A stretch of DNA of 39,094 nucleotides from an uncultured Clostridia bacterium (GTDB lineage: Bacteria > Bacillota > Clostridia > TANB77 > CAG-508), in assembly GCA_934180065.1 (NCBI GenBank), contig CAKPRA010000014.1, positions 1-39,094 on the forward strand, written 5' to 3'. Of the stretch, positions 1 to 7,839 are shown piece after piece. Position numbers and translations under genes: made by a program. The notes under the pieces are model-generated. The model was not told the origin of the DNA, did not search any database, and worked only from the letters and a program-made list of their open reading frames with translations. Each line of letters begins with the position of its first letter. Positions within the stretch are counted from its first letter, which is position 1.

Positions 1-2
1 GC

Positions 3-68
3 AATAAACTCGGCCATGGCTACTACACAATCATAGAGCGTTCAATAAGAACAGGAATAAAAAAGTAA
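3..68 (+). CDS. possible C-terminal end of an upstream gene (partial)
   Basis: An open frame enters from the left edge and ends at TAA 66-68, giving 21 residues that begin NKLGHGYYTI and end IRTGIKK. Several codons (CTC, GGC, GGC, TAC, TAC, GAG) are richer in G and C than the codons of the neighbouring genes. I do not recognise the protein. It may be the end of a gene left of the window, or noncoding DNA that is open by chance. A CGG triplet at 11-13 is not in this frame. Confidence 0.3.
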   Translation, partial: NKLGHGYYTIIERSIRTGIKK

Positions 69-90
69 GGAATACCAAGGGTTATAACAA

Positions 91-117
91 TTGTAATTAT
101 CTATAAAATAGTATAAT
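91..117 (+). promoter_or_regulatory. possible promoter for the replication-type gene
   Basis: TTGTAA (91-96) and TATAAT (112-117) resemble -35 and -10 boxes, but the 15-base spacing is short. It lies upstream of a terminator-like hairpin that precedes the gene at 221. Confidence 0.3.
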
Positions 118-153
118 TTTAATAAAAACTAAACAATTTTTGATTATACAAAG

Positions 154-187
154 ATAAAGTGTTACTTAATAGCACTTTATTTTTTAT
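154..187 (+). terminator. intrinsic terminator or attenuator ahead of the replication-type gene
   Basis: ATAAAGTG (154-161) pairs with CACTTTAT (173-180), and the stem extends inward by a G-T and two A-T pairs around a 5-base loop. A run of T follows. It either ends an upstream transcript or attenuates transcription from the promoter-like sequence at 91-117. Confidence 0.6.
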
Positions 188-220
188 ACTAATTTTTTAG
201 TGAAAGGGGTGATGCAAAAT

Positions 221-994
221 GTGAATAAAGAAAAACAACCTTCGTATTATGCAGTAATTCCAGCTACTGTTAGATATGATGAGAGATTAAAATATGCAGA
301 AAGATTATTATATGGAGAAATAACATCATTAATTGGTGAAGGAGGATACTGTTTTGCACAAAATAGTTATTTTTCGGATTTATATAAAGTAATACCAGGA
401 ACAATTTCTAGGTGGATCTCTCATTTAAAGGAACTTGGATATATAAAAGTAGAATTAATTAGAAATGAAAAAAATGAAATAATAGAAAGAAGAATATATA
501 TAACAGATATGAGCTATAGGCAAATTGTGTCAAATACCTATAAGCAAAAAAAACAATACCCCTATGGGCAGAAAGAACAATACCCTATAAGCTCAAAAGC
601 TAAAGATAATAATATAAATATTAAGATAGATAGATTCTTTATATATATTATAAATAATAAAGGTGAATTTCCAAGAGAATTCAAAAATATGGAGCAGTTT
701 GAAGAATTTTATAGGATAATAGAAAGGTTTGAACTCAATTATACAGAAGAAATATTAAGAAGTTTCAAGGAAGAAAATATTGAAAAGTTAAAATTTGTGA
801 TTTATGCAATAAAAGAAATCTTTATAAGAAATAGAAAGAATCTCTTAATAAAAGCAACAAGAGAAAATTTTTTTGAAGTGTATGATAATTGCAAAGGATT
901 TGAACAATCTTATGAAAATACAATAAATGAGATTAAAAATTTTTTTGATTATTATTATGCAAGTATCATTAAAAAATTAGAAGCTATTAAATAG
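221..994 (+). CDS. winged-helix replication-initiator-like protein
   Basis: About 257 residues. The N-terminal part has the pattern YAVIPATVRYD, then LLYGEI, YCFAQNSYF and TISRWISHLKELGYI. That is the winged helix-turn-helix domain common at the front of plasmid and conjugative-element replication proteins. The C-terminal half is lysine-rich with no domain I recognise, and a DnaD-like role is possible. I chose GTG 221 because AAAGGGGTGAT (203-213) is a near-complete complement of the 16S 3' end and lies 7 bases upstream. GTG 200 or ATG 212 would sit inside or too close to that site. A hairpin terminator overlaps the stop codon, so the gene looks monocistronic and separate from the transfer operon downstream. 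Confidence 0.7.
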   Translation: MNKEKQPSYYAVIPATVRYDERLKYAERLLYGEITSLIGEGGYCFAQNSYFSDLYKVIPGTISRWISHLKELGYIKVELIRNEKNEIIERRIYITDMSYRQIVSNTYKQKKQYPYGQKEQYPISSKAKDNNINIKIDRFFIYIINNKGEFPREFKNMEQFEEFYRIIERFELNYTEEILRSFKEENIEKLKFVIYAIKEIFIRNRKNLLIKATRENFFEVYDNCKGFEQSYENTINEIKNFFDYYYASIIKKLEAIK

Positions 995-1006
995 CTTTAT
1001 TTTTTT
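981..1006 (+). terminator. intrinsic terminator after the replication-type gene
   Basis: AAGCTA (981-986) pairs with TAGCTT (992-997) around a 5-base loop and is followed by a T-rich run. It overlaps the stop codon of the preceding gene. Confidence 0.6.
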
Positions 1007-1024
1007 ACGAAAATGGAGGTATAT

Positions 1025-1275
1025 ATGATAGAACCATATAATTTAGAAACAAATTCAAATATTAATTTAATGTTAGGAAATATGATGGAGAAAGCTTTTT
1101 TTTTACAGTCATATTTATAACAATTTGCATTTTTGCTAATTTAATAATTTGGCGAGTTGGAAGCCATATAAAATCTGAAAAGGCAATAAAATTTGGTGTG
1201 AAGAACTTTATAATATGTATTTTTATATTAGTTTTTATATTAGCAATACCATTAATTATAGCTTTTTTCAAGTAA
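1025..1275 (+). CDS. small two-helix membrane protein of the transfer operon, frame broken at a T9 run
   Basis: Translation from ATG 1025, after GGAGG at 1015-1019, gives MIEPYNLETN and runs into a 9-T run (1096-1104), after which the frame stops. If the run were read as ten bases (net -1 shift), the protein continues as AFFFTVIFITICIF and ends at TAA 1273-1275, about 83 residues with two hydrophobic helices. The downstream frame has no start codon of its own after its last stop. A small membrane protein just before the pilin is usual in Gram-positive T4SS operons. The shift could be polymerase slippage on T9, ribosomal -1 slippage, a real mutation, or a homopolymer sequencing error. This is not the CGG class of shift. 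Confidence 0.55.
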
Positions 1276-1290
1276 TGGAGGTTATATTTA

Positions 1291-1672
1291 ATGAAAACAA
1301 ATTTAAAGAAAATCAAAGATAAACTAAAATTGACATCATTAGTAACAACAGCATCAGTAATGTTTTTTAATTTAAAAACTTATGCTGCTTCAACAATAGG
1401 AACACAAGAAGTAGAAACAGCAACGCAAAATATTAAAAATGCAGTTGTAAAATTGGCTATGCCTATACGGTTCTGTATTAATGTTCGTTAGTATTGTTAT
1501 TATTGCAATAAAATTAATAGTCAATGCAAATAATCCTAATAAAAGAGCAGAGGGAATAGGAGGCTTGGCTTGGGTTGCCGCTGGATTTATGCTTTTAAGT
1601 TTGGCGTTAATCGTATCAGGAATAATTTTGAGTGTATCTACAAATGGATCAGGCTCAATGATTGGAGGGTAA
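1291..1672 (+). CDS. virB2: VirB2-like pilin subunit with a +1 shift at CGG 1468
   Basis: The frame from ATG 1291 (GGAGG just upstream) gives a basic N-terminus and signal-peptide-like helix up to TYAAS, then a VKLAMPI stretch. It meets CGG at 1468-1470 and hits TAG seven codons later. Skipping C1468 continues PI-GSVLMFVSIVIIAIKLI with a second helix AGFMLLSLALIVSGII, ending at 1672. The joined protein is 126 residues with a cleavable-looking leader and two hydrophobic helices, the architecture of VirB2/TrbC-type pilins. It overlaps nothing and is followed after 2 bases by the PrgI-like gene. Without the shift the first membrane helix of the mature pilin is destroyed. Confidence 0.8.
1468..1470 (+). 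promoter_or_regulatory. in-frame CGG, +1 recoding site 1 (pilin)
   Basis: Codon context ATA-CGG-TTC in the zero frame. Skipping C gives ATA-GGT-TCT (Ile-Gly-Ser). The zero-frame stop follows seven codons later. No internal Shine-Dalgarno or obvious hairpin is seen beside it. Confidence 0.75.
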
Positions 1673-1674
1673 AG

Positions 1675-1965
1675 ATGCAAGTTTATAATGTACCTTATAA
1701 CTTCAATCATGAAGAAAAAGTTTTTGGTGGCTATGTATCTTTAAGACAAGCAATATATTTAGTTTTAGGAGGATTGACAGTTGCTATTTTGTTTATACCA
1801 ATTATTAATATATTCATAAAATCATTAATATTTTTGGCATTTGCAACTATGTTTATATTGTTTGCTTTTCTAAAGATAGATGAAACCTATGCAGATAAAT
1901 ACTTTATTTATATTTTAAATTTCTTCTTCAGAAAGAAAAAATATATTTTAGAGAAAGGTAAATGA
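1675..1965 (+). CDS. PrgI / VirB3-like T4SS inner-membrane protein
   Basis: 96 residues starting MQVYNVPYNF. Two adjacent hydrophobic helices (YLVLGGLTVAILFIPI and SLIFLAFATMFILFAFL) and a lysine-rich tail match PrgI-family proteins, the Gram-positive counterpart of VirB3. ATG 1675 is chosen because GGAGGG at 1664-1669 precedes it. A longer open frame upstream overlaps the pilin gene in another phase and should be ignored. It sits between the pilin and the VirB4 genes as expected. The stop overlaps the next start by 4 bases (ATGA), indicating translational coupling. Confidence 0.8.
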   Translation: MQVYNVPYNFNHEEKVFGGYVSLRQAIYLVLGGLTVAILFIPIINIFIKSLIFLAFATMFILFAFLKIDETYADKYFIYILNFFFRKKKYILEKGK

Positions 1966-2675
1966 AAATGATAATTACAATTATTTTTGTATTGGCAAGT
2001 ATCGGAATAGCAGTATTATTGCCAATATATTTGAAAAAAAAGAATAGTTTATATAATTACAATGCAAAAGAAAAAACAAATTTAAAGAAACAAAAGAGAG
2101 ATATAAAAAATATATGGGGAATTGATGAAATTAAAGATAGCATTATAACTGTAAATAATAGACATTCAATTATTATTGAGCTTGGAAGTATAGAATACAA
2201 ATTGTTAAATGAAGATGAACAGAATAATATTGATAATAACTTAGTTAGAATTGCTAAAACATTTACTAATCAAACCCAATTTTTTAGTACAATTGAAAAA
2301 ATTGATACAACAGAAAAAATTGAAAGAATTAGAGAAAATATAGAAAAACAAAAAAATGAGAATATCAAGGAATATGGTGAAAGCATAATTGAATACCTAG
2401 AAAATATTATGCAAGAAGATAATTTATATGTTAGGAAAAATTATCTTATAGTAACATCAAATGAACCACTAGATAAAGCAGATAGAGAATTAAAGGAATG
2501 CTATGATGATTTAAAATATAGTTTTGCAAATATTAAAGTTACAACTAATTTACTACAAGATATAGATATAATTGAATTAATATATAAAGAGTTAAATAAA
2601 AATTCAAATGAACAACTAAGAAATATCATCAGGAAAGGAGGATTAGAATTTTATGTTAAAAGGATCAACTCATAA
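1962..2675 (+). CDS. membrane-anchored protein resembling the VirB4 N-terminal domain
   Basis: 237 residues. One N-terminal helix (ITIIFVLASIGIAVLLPIYL) is followed by a soluble domain with IKDSIITVNNRHSIIIELG, QTQFFSTIEKID and NYLIVTSNEP. That resembles the ATP-independent N-terminal domain of VirB4/TraC-type proteins, but there is no P-loop. It lies immediately before the full VirB4 and overlaps its start by 23 bases. It probably anchors or positions the ATPase at the membrane. The family assignment is inferred from pattern, not from a search. Confidence 0.6.
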   Translation: MKMIITIIFVLASIGIAVLLPIYLKKKNSLYNYNAKEKTNLKKQKRDIKNIWGIDEIKDSIITVNNRHSIIIELGSIEYKLLNEDEQNNIDNNLVRIAKTFTNQTQFFSTIEKIDTTEKIERIRENIEKQKNENIKEYGESIIEYLENIMQEDNLYVRKNYLIVTSNEPLDKADRELKECYDDLKYSFANIKVTTNLLQDIDIIELIYKELNKNSNEQLRNIIRKGGLEFYVKRINS

Positions 2676-4530
2676 AAGAGGAGAGAAGAAAGTATCACTA
2701 GAAAAAGCAAGGAAAAGGCAAAAAAAGAAAAAGGAAGAGGATATTTTTGAAAAAGTACCAAAGTTAATAGAACTAATAATTCCAGATTGTGTAGATGAAA
2801 AAAGGGATTATATTGTATTGGGAGAAAATAGATATTCTAGAAGTTTTGTAATTTCAGCATATCCCAATAAGACCTATCTAGGTTGGTTAGATAGAATATT
2901 TAATTTGTTAGGTGATGTAACATTAAGCATTATAAATAGACCAACAAGCGAAGATAGTGTTATTAGACAATTAAATAAGAAAGTTACAATATTAGAAGCA
3001 GAAAGACAAACTTATGAAAATAAAGGAAATATTGAATTAATACATCCATTAGAAAAGATGATTTATGATTATGATAAGATGAGAAATCAAGTACAAACAG
3101 CAAATGATAAGTTGTTTTTTATAACAATTTTATTGAGAATAAATTGCAACAGTCTTGAAGAATTGAATTCAAAAAGCAATTTGCTAAAAAGTGAATTTGC
3201 TAAAATTTCAGCAAAAGCAAGGACTTTAAATTTTAGACAGTTACAAGGTTTAAAAGCTAATTTGCCATTTGATGAATTGAACATCCTGGATTATGAAAGA
3301 AATGTAACAACAAGTGGAATTGCAACAATGTTTCCTATTGCAAATTCAAATACAGTTTCAAGTCCAAATGGAGTTCCAATTGGAAGAAACTATTTTACTG
3401 GACTTCCAGTATATTTAGATACATTTGATAAAAGTTTGACAAATCCTCATATTGTTATCTTAGGCGTAACTGGAGCAGGAAAATCTGTAACAATGGATAC
3501 TTTGTCATCAAGATCTCTAATTACAAAAAATACACAATCAGCAATACTTGACATAGAAGGAGAATATAAAAAAAGAACAGAGAGTTTAGGTGGACGAGTT
3601 ATCTCCATAAAACAAGGAGTACCAGCAGGAATAAATATTTTTGACATTGACATTGAAGAGGAGGAAAATGGAATGGAAAAAATAAATATTCTTAACAAAG
3701 TTGCAGAAATAAGGGCAATTTTATCTGGTATTATGAAAAACTATATGGCTAGAACACTAAATGCAAAAGAATTAGTTGATATTGAAGAAAGTGTTATTGA
3801 AACATATCAAGAAAAAGGAATAACAACTTACAAAGAAAGTATTTTTGAAAAAGAAGGAGGAAAAGTCGGAGATAAATTAACATTGGGAAGAATAAAAAAG
3901 AAGATGCCTACACTATCTGATTTTCAAAGAATACTAGCAACAAAGAAAAATTCGCAAGAATTGGCTGAGATATTAACAGGTTTTTTAAAAGGAAAAAGTC
4001 TAGGTATGTTTGATTGTCAAAGTAACATTAATATTAATGATATTTGTATAGATTTTGATTTATCTAATATAACAGATGAAATAACGAAATTTTATGCTTC
4101 TATGGTTATTACAACTTGGATTACAGAAAAATATATGAAAAGGTCAAAGATATATGAAGAAAAATCTGTATATGTTGATGAAGCATGGGTTATTTTAAAG
4201 CACGAAGAAACGGCTAATTTTATAGAACAGCTAGCTCGTAGAGCAAGAAAAAGAGGAGTAAGATTAGTTTTAGCAAGTCAAATGGCTTCCGAAGAATTTA
4301 CAGCAACAAGCCAAGGAAGGGCAACTCTAAATTCATGTGCTACAGCAATTATAATGAAACAATCGGCAGCAAGTGTTGATAGTGTAATAGATTTCTTTAA
4401 ATTATCTAAAGGTACAAAAGAGTTTTTGTTACAAGCAAAAAAAGGTGAAGCACTTCTTTATATGGAGGGCAAAGTTTCAGCTATTGTAATAGAAGTATTA
4501 GACAAAGAAAAAGAAATACTGAAGGTATAA
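2653..4530 (+). CDS. virB4: VirB4-family conjugation ATPase
   Basis: 625 residues, normal length for the family. The Walker A motif GVTGAGKSV lies at residues 271-279. Walker B VYVDEAWVIL has its acidic pair near 509-510, followed by EQLARRARKRGVRLVLASQ, a typical VirB4/TraC arginine-rich segment. The last region QAKKGEALLYMEG is also typical. It powers pilus assembly and substrate transfer at the inner membrane, working with VirD4. ATG 2653 has GGAGG 11-12 bases upstream. The gene sits in a tight operon with the VirB6-like gene 13 bases downstream. The Walker A glycines are plain GGA codons here, in contrast to VirD4. Confidence 0.93.
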   Translation: MLKGSTHKRGEKKVSLEKARKRQKKKKEEDIFEKVPKLIELIIPDCVDEKRDYIVLGENRYSRSFVISAYPNKTYLGWLDRIFNLLGDVTLSIINRPTSEDSVIRQLNKKVTILEAERQTYENKGNIELIHPLEKMIYDYDKMRNQVQTANDKLFFITILLRINCNSLEELNSKSNLLKSEFAKISAKARTLNFRQLQGLKANLPFDELNILDYERNVTTSGIATMFPIANSNTVSSPNGVPIGRNYFTGLPVYLDTFDKSLTNPHIVILGVTGAGKSVTMDTLSSRSLITKNTQSAILDIEGEYKKRTESLGGRVISIKQGVPAGINIFDIDIEEEENGMEKINILNKVAEIRAILSGIMKNYMARTLNAKELVDIEESVIETYQEKGITTYKESIFEKEGGKVGDKLTLGRIKKKMPTLSDFQRILATKKNSQELAEILTGFLKGKSLGMFDCQSNININDICIDFDLSNITDEITKFYASMVITTWITEKYMKRSKIYEEKSVYVDEAWVILKHEETANFIEQLARRARKRGVRLVLASQMASEEFTATSQGRATLNSCATAIIMKQSAASVDSVIDFFKLSKGTKEFLLQAKKGEALLYMEGKVSAIVIEVLDKEKEILKV

Positions 4531-4543
4531 GGAGGTAGAGAGT

Positions 4544-6007
4544 TTGAAGAAATTTAATAAAAAAATTATTGTGAGTATTTTAATGATACTTCTTTTTTTT
4601 AGCCTTTTTATTCCTAAAGCAAATGCAAATTTTTTTACTGATAATAGTAAAAAGGATAATACTGATATAGAAAAAACAATAGATTCAGATGATGGAGGAA
4701 TTTTTGAAAAGATTATAGCAAAAATGATTGGTGGATTAGCACAATCGGTATTTGATTTAACAACAGATGAAAAACTAGGTGTTGGATTTAAGAATTATGA
4801 TGAGTTAATATTTGCACAAAATTCTACTGATATATCACCATTCACAGAAACACAATGGAATTCTATGATGAAATGGTATGCAATAATGTCAGGAATATCT
4901 GGAAGTTTAATAATAATTGTTATTGTAGTAATTTCATATAAAATGATTTCTAGTAGTTATAGTATTGAAAGAAGATCAGAAGCAAAAGATAGTTTGATGA
5001 GGTTGTTTTTTGGAGCTATATCAATAGCTGTTGCACCATTATTTGTAAAATTTTTATTATTTTTAAATAATAATTTAGTACAAATGCTTGTGGGTTATAC
5101 AAATGGAAGCTTAGATGATTTACTTGGAAATAGTATTATTAGTAATATTAAAACAGGAAATGCAATAGCAACATCAATTATAATAGCACTATTTGCATAT
5201 CTTTTCTTTAAACTAAATGTAAAATTTATAATTAGACAATTTACAATTTTAGTGTTCACATTATTTACACCTATTATATCAATAATGTGGATGATAAATA
5301 AAAGAACAATAGGAGCAGCTATTTGGTTTGGACAAATTTTTATAAATATATTTATGCAATTTGTGTACGCTTTTTTATTTTTAATATATATGCAATTTTT
5401 GCCTCAATCAGGTGGATGGGCAACTTCAATTTTATGGGCTATGATGATACTACCACTTGCAGACGCATTGCAGAATACACTACAAAATCTTGTTTCAAGA
5501 GTTGCAGGAATAAATAATGAGGAATTGGCAAATAGAGGTATTGGTTTAGCTGGAGCTATGGCTTATAGTATAAGAACAATAACATATCAATTCAAAGGAA
5601 ACGAGGTACAAAATACTAATACAGGTATTAGCTTCTTAGGAAGAATGTTTGCAAAAGATAATCAAATGCCAAGTAGTACAATTACACCAATGCAAACAAA
5701 TCCAATGCAAACAACTAAAATGCAGACTACATCAATGAATACAACATCAATGAATACTCCAAAAGAAGAAAATAAATCAAATAATGAAAAAGAAAAAATG
5801 AATAACAGTTCAGAATTAGGAAGAAAGATATTTAATACAGGAAAAGAATTTATGAATATGGGAATGTACATGGCAGAAGGAAGAAACTTTAAGCCGAATA
5901 GAGAATTTAACAGATATAACATTAATAATACTAGAAAAGAAGATTTTAAAAAGAAAGATGCAGAGGAAAATAATATAGCAAATATCCAGGAGCAGAATAA
6001 TAAATGA
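4544..6007 (+). CDS. VirB6/TrbL-like polytopic channel protein, TTG start
   Basis: 487 residues beginning at TTG 4544, with GGAGG at 4531-4535. A signal peptide (IIVSILMILLFFSLFIPKANA) is followed by about six membrane helices, for example SGSLIIIVIVVISYKMI, ATSIIIALFAYLFF, FTILVFTLFTPIISIMW and FVYAFLFLIYMQFL. The hydrophilic tail carries a methionine-rich short repeat and ends basic. This layout matches VirB6/TrbL inner-membrane channel proteins of Gram-positive elements. It overlaps the next start by 4 bases. The tail probably faces the cytoplasm or the cell wall; its function is unknown. Confidence 0.75.
   Translation: MKKFNKKIIVSILMILLFFSLFIPKANANFFTDNSKKDNTDIEKTIDSDDGGIFEKIIAKMIGGLAQSVFDLTTDEKLGVGFKNYDELIFAQNSTDISPFTETQWNSMMKWYAIMSGISGSLIIIVIVVISYKMISSSYSIERRSEAKDSLMRLFFGAISIAVAPLFVKFLLFLNNNLVQMLVGYTNGSLDDLLGNSIISNIKTGNAIATSIIIALFAYLFFKLNVKFIIRQFTILVFTLFTPIISIMWMINKRTIGAAIWFGQIFINIFMQFVYAFLFLIYMQFLPQSGGWATSILWAMMILPLADALQNTLQNLVSRVAGINNEELANRGIGLAGAMAYSIRTITYQFKGNEVQNTNTGISFLGRMFAKDNQMPSSTITPMQTNPMQTTKMQTTSMNTTSMNTPKEENKSNNEKEKMNNSSELGRKIFNTGKEFMNMGMYMAEGRNFKPNREFNRYNINNTRKEDFKKKDAEENNIANIQEQNNK
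5689..5759 (+). repeat. short tandem MQT/MNT coding repeats
   Basis: Inside the VirB6-like gene, imperfect repeats of about 12-18 bases encode the pattern MQTN, MQTTK, MQTTS, MNTTS, MNTP. It looks like a flexible linker grown by slippage, and its length may vary between relatives. Confidence 0.6.
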
Positions 6008-6771
6008 TAGAAAATATTGAGAAGAAATTGGAAAAACAAATAAAGAAAAAGATAAAAAAAGGATTATTATTGTTATTAAGTAAATTAGCAATTCCTATAA
6101 TTATGATATTAATTATCCTATTATTAATATCATATATAACTGACATTTTTTATATAGGCATAAAAAATGAAGAAAAAAGTAATATGAAAAGTGAAATTAA
6201 ATATTATACAGATGATGAATATACTGATGAAGATAGTACAACATTTTTTCAAGGAGTTAGTGATTTTATAAATGGAATATTTGCAACTAAGGAAATTGAA
6301 GGCAATGCAGAATTTCCTGTTGTAGGAAAAAGTTTCAATAATATAACAAGTGGATATGGGAAAAGAACAGCTCCAACAAGTGGAGCATCTACATTTCATA
6401 GCGGAATAGATATTGGAGCACCTGAAGGAACAAAATTAATTGCAATAGCAGATGGTGAAGTTACTAAAACAGCATGGGGAGGAGCAGGAGGATATACAAT
6501 TACAATATCATCTGGAGAATATACTTTTTCATATTGCCATAGTGATCCTAATTTTATAGTAACACCAGGAGAAAAAGTAACAAAAGGACAAGTAATAGGA
6601 AAAGTTGGACCAAAGAATGTTTATAATGTTCCTAATAATCCATATAAAGATTCAAATGGAAAACCTACAAATGGAGCAACAACAGGATGCCATTGCCATT
6701 TTACAGTACGAAAAAATGGACAAACAATAAATCCACTAATAATATTAAAAGGAGGAGGCGAACAAGCATAA
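6004..6771 (+). CDS. membrane-anchored M23 (LytM-type) peptidoglycan hydrolase of the T4SS
   Basis: 255 residues. A lysine-rich N-terminus and one membrane helix (residues about 21-48) are followed by a linker and an M23 domain: HSGIDIGAP supplies His132 and Asp136, and CHCHFTV supplies His230 and His232. It should cut peptide cross-links in the cell wall so that the transfer channel can pass, the job VirB1-type enzymes do in other systems. Its start overlaps the VirB6-like stop (ATGA), and its stop overlaps the next ATG by one base. All metal ligands expected for M23 are visible, so it is likely active. Confidence 0.88.
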   Translation: MIENIEKKLEKQIKKKIKKGLLLLLSKLAIPIIMILIILLLISYITDIFYIGIKNEEKSNMKSEIKYYTDDEYTDEDSTTFFQGVSDFINGIFATKEIEGNAEFPVVGKSFNNITSGYGKRTAPTSGASTFHSGIDIGAPEGTKLIAIADGEVTKTAWGGAGGYTITISSGEYTFSYCHSDPNFIVTPGEKVTKGQVIGKVGPKNVYNVPNNPYKDSNGKPTNGATTGCHCHFTVRKNGQTINPLIILKGGGEQA

Positions 6772-7187
6772 TGGTTGTTATTTATACAGGAAGTAATGAA
6801 ATTGATAAAATTTTAGAATCAGAAATAAAAGGTTCAATGGTTGTAAGTTATGCGGATTTTATTATAGAAGATGATAAATTTAAAAATCAAACTGTAATTT
6901 TATCTAATACAGCAATAGAAACAGATTTTAGAGAATATTTGTATTTATTAAGAAGCAAAAACATAAGAGTTATATTGTTATTGAAAAACGAAAAGGAAAT
7001 TGAAACGAAGATTGCATTAGAAAATGGAATATATGATTTAGTCTTTGGAAATTTTTATCCAAGTCAAATTAAAGAGATATTGGACAAGCCGAAAACATTT
7101 TCAGATATTGCAAAAATTTATAAAAAATTGTTTGATATAAAAATAAAAAAGAAAAGAAGAAAGGATTTTCAATATGAAAGTAAATGA
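6771..7187 (+). CDS. receiver-like domain protein of the transfer operon
   Basis: 138 residues starting MVVIYTGSNE, with GGAGGAGG about 12 bases upstream of ATG 6771. Alternating strands and helices (VVIYTG, TVILSN, IRVILLLKNE, IYDLVFGNFY) look like a CheY/CpaE-type receiver fold with a basic tail KIKKKRRKDF. Some related elements carry such a domain fused to a MinD/ParA-like ATPase, but no P-loop is present here. It overlaps the sortase gene by 14 bases. The fold is inferred and its function is unknown. Confidence 0.45.
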   Translation: MVVIYTGSNEIDKILESEIKGSMVVSYADFIIEDDKFKNQTVILSNTAIETDFREYLYLLRSKNIRVILLLKNEKEIETKIALENGIYDLVFGNFYPSQIKEILDKPKTFSDIAKIYKKLFDIKIKKKRRKDFQYESK

Positions 7188-7764
7188 AATAAAAACGATT
7201 ACAATTATTAGTATAACAAGCATTATTTTATTGGCGACAGCATTATCAATTGGAATTACTAAAATTAATGATAATAAAGAAAAAGAAAAGGATAATACAA
7301 TAGTTGTAAATGATATAGAACAGGAGCTGACAGTAGATTCAGATGATGATATAGATTTACAAAATGAAGATGAAGTAATAGGAACATTAGAAATTCCAAA
7401 GCTTGAACTTTCAGCACCAATAAAAGAAGGAATAGATCAAGAAATATTAGCAGAATACATAGGACATTTTAATAATAGTAGTGTGTGGGATGGAAATATA
7501 TGTTTAGCAGCACACAATAGAGGTAGTTCTGTCAAACATTACTTTGATAGAATTAATGAGTTAGTAAACGGTGATAGCATTATATATAAAACAAAATTAG
7601 GGGAAAGAAGTTATCAAGTTATTGAAACTAAAGAAATTGAAAACACAGACTGGTCAATAACTGATAGCAAAACAGATGATAAAAATACAATAACATTAGT
7701 TACTTGTATCACAAATCACCCAGAAAAAAGATTTTGTGTTATAGCAGAAGAAAAAATAAACTAA
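7174..7764 (+). CDS. class D-like sortase
   Basis: 196 residues. An N-terminal membrane anchor (ITIISITSIILLATALSIGI) and an acidic linker are followed by the sortase core: GTLEIPKLEL, the catalytic His114 in LAAHNRG, Cys178 in TLVTC, and Arg186 in HPEKRFCVI. It should attach LPXTG proteins to the wall or polymerise them. The obvious local substrate is the thioester adhesin at 8633-11204, which ends in LPKTG. It overlaps the upstream gene, so it belongs to the transfer operon, and a promoter lies just after its stop. Confidence 0.9.
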   Translation: MKVNEIKTITIISITSIILLATALSIGITKINDNKEKEKDNTIVVNDIEQELTVDSDDDIDLQNEDEVIGTLEIPKLELSAPIKEGIDQEILAEYIGHFNNSSVWDGNICLAAHNRGSSVKHYFDRINELVNGDSIIYKTKLGERSYQVIETKEIENTDWSITDSKTDDKNTITLVTCITNHPEKRFCVIAEEKIN

Positions 7765-7808
7765 AATTTTTTCTCAGATTGAAAAATTGTATATATAAAT
7801 TCTATACT
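7761..7808 (+). promoter_or_regulatory. promoter with conserved upstream box (copy 1)
   Basis: TTGAAA (7779-7784) and TATACT (7803-7808) are 18 bases apart. The 5' flank CTAAAATTTTTTCTCA (7761-7776) recurs at 16356-16371 in front of a second promoter with the same spacing. It would drive the charged surface protein at 7840. Confidence 0.55.
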
Positions 7809-7839
7809 TAAAACAAGAAAAATTTAAGGAGGGATTTAT

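Noticed and set aside
11..13. A CGG at the left edge as a ninth recoding site
   Set aside because: It is not in frame with the partial reading frame there, and the frame that contains it has a TAA two codons earlier.
1468..1500. A prfB-like programmed frameshift (CTTTGA with an internal Shine-Dalgarno)
   Set aside because: None of the eight sites has that motif or a well-placed internal Shine-Dalgarno.
5662..6399. Minus-strand frames opposite the VirB6-like and M23 genes
   Set aside because: They are rich in Phe, Ile, Leu and Ser because they are the complement of AT-rich coding sequence. They lack ribosome sites and known motifs.
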